A stretch of 64,000 nucleotides of DNA, from contig NZ_JAIUKE010000008.1 of NCBI RefSeq assembly GCF_020176795.1, positions 1-64,000 of the forward strand, given 5' to 3'. The notes under the pieces are model-generated. The model was given only the letters and a program-made list of their open reading frames with translations. It was not told where the DNA came from and searched no databases. Positions 60,905-64,000 of the stretch are shown piece by piece. How positions within the stretch are numbered: position 1 is the stretch's first letter; each line of letters begins with the position of its first letter. Source of the stretch: Streptomyces sp. 8L. Lineage in GTDB: Bacteria > Actinomycetota > Actinomycetes > Streptomycetales > Streptomycetaceae. The position numbers and the translations under genes were made by a program.

Positions 60905-62505
60905 CCCCCGCCAGCACATCCGCGACTGGCCTCGACCCGATCACGACCGAGGTGATCGGCAGTGCCGTGTTCGCCATCACCGAGGAGATGAGCGGCGCGC
61001 TGATGCGCACGGCCTACTCACCCAACATCCGTGAGCGGGGCGACTGCTCCACCGGCCTGTTCGATGCCCGCGGGCGTGTGCTGGCGCAGTCGCAGCGGCT
61101 GCCGCTGCACATGGGCTCTCTGCTCGGCTCGGTGCGTGCCGTGCACGAACGCCATCCCGTCGAGTCTCTGAAACCCGGCGACATGTTCGTGGCCAACGAC
61201 CCGTACCACGGCGGTGGTTCGCACCTGCCGGACGTCAACGTGGTCGCCCCGGTCTTCCACCGGGGCCGCCTCGTCGGCTACGCCGCGAGCACCGCACACC
61301 ACTCCGATGTCGGCGGCACCGTCGCGGGCAGCGAGTCCGCCGACTGCCGCGAGATCTTCCAGGAAGGACTCAGGCTGCCGCCGGTGAAGATCGTGGACGG
61401 GGGCACGGTGAACGAGGACGTGATCGCGGTGGTCGCCCTCAACTCCCGCGTCCCGGGGGACCGCGGCGGGGACCTGCGCGCCCAGATCGCCGCCAACCGG
61501 GTCGCCGAGCAACGGCTCACCGAACTCGCCGGCCGCTACGGCACCGAAACCCTCCAGGAGTACGTCGACGCGCTGCTCGAAGCGACCGAGCGCCGCATCC
61601 GGGCCCGCTACGCCGAGATCACCCCTGGCGTCTACGAGCACGACGCGTACATGGACCCGCTGCCCGACGGCACTCCGCTGCGCATCCATGTACGCCTCGA
61701 GGTCACCGGCGGCCGGCTGATGTTCGACTTCACCGGCTCGAGCCCGCAGATGCCGTACGCCCGCAACATCCCTTTCGCGGCGCTGGCGGCGACCGTTTTC
61801 TGTGTCGTGAAGGCCCTGCTCGACCCGGCGATCGCCACCAACGACGGCTTCTACCGCAGCGTGGAGATCCACGCTCCTGAAGGCACGATCGTCCACCCCG
61901 TCGAACCGGCGCCGGTCGGCGCGCGGGCCTTGAGCTGCGGAGTCCTGGCCGACGCGATCGCCGGAGCCCTGTCCCTCGCGGCCCCCGACCGGATGGTCGC
62001 CGGGTCGGGCCCCCACCAACTGGTGATCTTCGCCGGTCTTGACGAGCGCACCCGGAACTACTTCGTCAACTACGAGACCATCGCAGGGGCCCTGGGCGCC
62101 ACGGCCTCCCACGACGGACTGGACGCGGTGCGCGTCTACGCCTCGGGGGCCGCCAACCTGCCGGTCGAGGCGCTCGAACGGGCCTTCCCCCTGCGCGTCG
62201 AGCGCTACGAGCTGCGCGACGATCCGGCCGGCGCCGGCGCGCACAGCGGCGGGCGCGGCATCCGCCGCGACTACCGCGTCCTCTCGGAAACCGCCCGGAT
62301 CAGCCTCACCGGCGAGCGGCACAGGGAGCCGGCCCGCGGCGTGCTCGGCGGCCGGGACGGTGCGACGGGCCGCTTCCTCCTGAACCCGGGCACCGAGAAC
62401 GAGGAGGAGCTGCCGCGGATCGCCCGGGACGTACTGCTGCGCGCCGGCGATGTGCTGCGAGTCGAAACTCCCGGCGGAGCCGGTTACGGAAAGGCAGGAC
62501 AGTGA
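60901..62505 (+). CDS. hyuB: Hydantoinase/oxoprolinase subunit B
   Basis: The 534-residue protein matches the hydantoinase B family along its length: ALMRTAYSPNIRERGDCSTGLFD near the start in blocks, NDPYHGGGSHLPDV (metal-binding segment), AHHSDVGGTVAGS, and GGAGYGK at the end. The ATG at 60901 overlaps the hyuA stop (ATGA), so the two subunits are made together. The last codons overlap the next gene by GTGA. It is full length with no missing blocks seen. Confidence 0.9.
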   Translation: MTPASTSATGLDPITTEVIGSAVFAITEEMSGALMRTAYSPNIRERGDCSTGLFDARGRVLAQSQRLPLHMGSLLGSVRAVHERHPVESLKPGDMFVANDPYHGGGSHLPDVNVVAPVFHRGRLVGYAASTAHHSDVGGTVAGSESADCREIFQEGLRLPPVKIVDGGTVNEDVIAVVALNSRVPGDRGGDLRAQIAANRVAEQRLTELAGRYGTETLQEYVDALLEATERRIRARYAEITPGVYEHDAYMDPLPDGTPLRIHVRLEVTGGRLMFDFTGSSPQMPYARNIPFAALAATVFCVVKALLDPAIATNDGFYRSVEIHAPEGTIVHPVEPAPVGARALSCGVLADAIAGALSLAAPDRMVAGSGPHQLVIFAGLDERTRNYFVNYETIAGALGATASHDGLDAVRVYASGAANLPVEALERAFPLRVERYELRDDPAGAGAHSGGRGIRRDYRVLSETARISLTGERHREPARGVLGGRDGATGRFLLNPGTENEEELPRIARDVLLRAGDVLRVETPGGAGYGKAGQ

Positions 62506-63644
62506 CCACAGCGACCGACACCGACGTGTTCCACCGGGCCCGGCAGGAGTTCCGGGTCCTGGACGAGCTGACCTACATCGACGTCGCCGGACGCGCGCCC
62601 ATGGCCGACCGCGTGCACGAGGCGCTGCTCGACCACCTCCAGGTGTGCCGCGCCCGCGGCGCCGACAAGGAGGAGTGGTCCGCCCGCGTCGAGAGCCTGC
62701 GCGCCCGCACCGCGGCGTTCCTCGGTGCCGACCCGCACGAGATCGCGTTCATGAAGAACACCTCCGACGGGCTCAACACCATCGGTGCCGCCCTGCAACT
62801 CGCCCCCGGCGACACCGTGCTGGTCAGCCCCGAGTTCGAACACGCCAACAACGTCTACCCCTGGATGCACCTGCGCGACCGCGGCGTCCAGGTCCGCACC
62901 GTCGGCGTCGGCCCCGAGGGGACCGTGCGCGCCGAGGACGTCGCCGCCGCCATCGACGGCAGCACCCGGCTCGTGACCCTCTCGGCCGTGTCCGCGTGGA
63001 CCGGTGCCCGTCCGGACCTCGCCGCCGTCGCCCGTGTCGTCCACGAGCACGGCGCGTTCTTCCTCGTCGACGCCGCCCAGGCCGTCGGCGTGATGGACAT
63101 GGACGTGCACCGGGACGGCATCGACGCCCTGGCCGCCGCGACCCAGAAGGGCCTGCTGGGCATGTACGGCCTCGGCGTCCTGTACTGCCGCGCCGACCGG
63201 TTCGACCGGCTGAGGCCTCCGTTCCTCTCCGTCGCCGGGGTGGACAGGACGGGCCTGCACGAGTCCGACCTCGGCGATTTCGAGAATGCCGCCGTCCTCG
63301 ACTCCGCCGCCCGCTTCGAGGTCGGCAACCACAACTTCGCCGGCCTGTTCGCCCTGGACGCCTCCTTGTCACTGCTGGAAGAGGCCGGCACAGCGAACAT
63401 CGAACGCCACGTGCTCACCCTGGCCGACGAGCTGACCGGCGCCGTCGTACGGGCAGGGGCCACACCGGCGACCGGGACCGCGCAGTCCGGCATCGTCTCC
63501 TTCCAGGTCCCCGACCCCGCGTCGCTCGTCACGCGCCTGGACGCCGAGGGCGTCCGGGTGTCCCTGCGGCGCGGCAGAGTCCGCGCCAGCCTGCACCTCT
63601 ACAACAACCGGTCCGACATCCAGCGCCTGGCCGACCTGCTCTGA
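62502..63644 (+). CDS. Class V aminotransferase/cysteine desulfurase-like PLP enzyme
   Basis: The 380-residue protein starts at the GTG of 62502, overlapping the hyuB stop. It has the class V PLP fold: FMKNTSDGLN, FLVDAAQAVG (D190 and Q193 contact PLP) and ATQKGLLGMYG with the Schiff-base lysine K216. The family includes cysteine desulfurases, isopenicillin N epimerase-like racemases, lyases and kynureninase-like enzymes, and the sequence alone does not choose. In this operon a role in processing the amino acid released by the hydantoinase is plausible. Confidence 0.83.
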   Translation: MTTATDTDVFHRARQEFRVLDELTYIDVAGRAPMADRVHEALLDHLQVCRARGADKEEWSARVESLRARTAAFLGADPHEIAFMKNTSDGLNTIGAALQLAPGDTVLVSPEFEHANNVYPWMHLRDRGVQVRTVGVGPEGTVRAEDVAAAIDGSTRLVTLSAVSAWTGARPDLAAVARVVHEHGAFFLVDAAQAVGVMDMDVHRDGIDALAAATQKGLLGMYGLGVLYCRADRFDRLRPPFLSVAGVDRTGLHESDLGDFENAAVLDSAARFEVGNHNFAGLFALDASLSLLEEAGTANIERHVLTLADELTGAVVRAGATPATGTAQSGIVSFQVPDPASLVTRLDAEGVRVSLRRGRVRASLHLYNNRSDIQRLADLL

Positions 63645-63697
63645 ACCCCCGCCGCCCCCGTGCTTGAGCCGCCATGACCGACAAGGGAAGTCGCCCT

Positions 63698-64000
63698 ATG
63701 AACGGCAGCACCACCGTCACCCCCGCGCCGCGGCGCAACGCCGCTCGCGTGCTGGCCTCCAGCACGATGGGGTCCGTCATCGAGTGGTACGACTACAACA
63801 TCTACGCCACCAGCGCCGCCGTCGCCTTCCCCACGGTGTTCTTCCCCCACTCCACCCCGTTCATCGGCGCCATGCAGTCCTTCGCGACCTTCGCCGCGTC
63901 CTTCCTGCTGCGCCCCCTCGGCGCGCTGGTCTTCGGCCACTTCGGCGACCGGCACGGCAGGAAGACCTCCCTCGTCGTCACCATCGTGGTGATGGGCGTC
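63698..64000 (+). CDS. MHS-family MFS transporter (partial, N terminus)
   Basis: The 101 visible residues run off the window end. MGSVIEWYDYNIYATSAAV is the first transmembrane region typical of metabolite:H+ symporters, and FGHFGDRHGRKTSL is MFS motif A between helices 2 and 3. MHS transporters take up dicarboxylates, betaines, shikimate and similar compounds. The ATG at 63698 has GGGAAG upstream; it follows the PLP gene by 53 nt and probably belongs to the hyu operon as its uptake system. Confidence 0.83.
   Translation, partial: MNGSTTVTPAPRRNAARVLASSTMGSVIEWYDYNIYATSAAVAFPTVFFPHSTPFIGAMQSFATFAASFLLRPLGALVFGHFGDRHGRKTSLVVTIVVMGV

Overview
The window is high-GC actinobacterial DNA, most likely Streptomyces. 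Nearly every codon ends in G or C, starts are often GTG, genes overlap by ATGA or GTGA, and it carries a Streptomyces-style type VII secretion (T7SS/ESX) locus. No RNA genes, CRISPR array or insertion sequence were seen.

Region 1 (1-16823) is a T7SS locus on the + strand. It runs from the tail of an unidentified gene to eccD, eccB, a large Pro-rich protein with an apparent frameshift, and a beta-helix/EccA-like AAA protein. These are followed by two WXG100 proteins, two long repeat-rich WXG/PPE-like proteins, a YbaB-like protein, a Ser-rich WXG-like protein and an SseB-like T7SS-associated protein. No EccC, EccE or mycosin gene lies inside the window, so they are presumably upstream or elsewhere.

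Region 2 (16934-20440, minus strand) is a secreted GH65 glycoside hydrolase lying between the two halves of the T7SS locus. It is followed by a 0.6-kb non-coding stretch with three tandem 22-bp repeats and a diverged second copy of the 5' region of the ybaB-like gene.

Region 3 (21661-53297) is essentially one gene. It encodes a giant protein of about 10,500 residues with an N-terminal WXG100/CpnT-like export domain. Its further domains include two papain-like Cys-His-Asp domains each followed by a related unknown module, a snapalysin-like metalloprotease motif, two tandem 1.3-kilo-residue modules with His-Cys dyads, and two long beta-rich stretches. A run of G and C homopolymers at about 23.0-23.14 kb breaks its frame, as a similar run at about 4.58-4.65 kb breaks the other large T7SS gene. 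Both look like sequence errors. The 5' duplication suggests that the giant effector and the ybaB-like transcription unit share regulation.

Region 4 (53477-55798) holds two small regulator modules: TetR with a divergent cupin, and a winged-helix regulator in an operon with a small membrane protein. Each has a recognisable promoter and palindromic operator. Region 5 (55800-57612) is a non-coding stretch and an acyl-CoA dehydrogenase-like flavoenzyme. Region 6 (57690-64000) is a nitroreductase-like remnant, an RpiR-type regulator, and a divergent operon hyuA-hyuB-class V PLP enzyme-MHS transporter (cut by the window end), probably an inducible uptake and ring-opening pathway for a hydantoin- or oxoproline-like compound.
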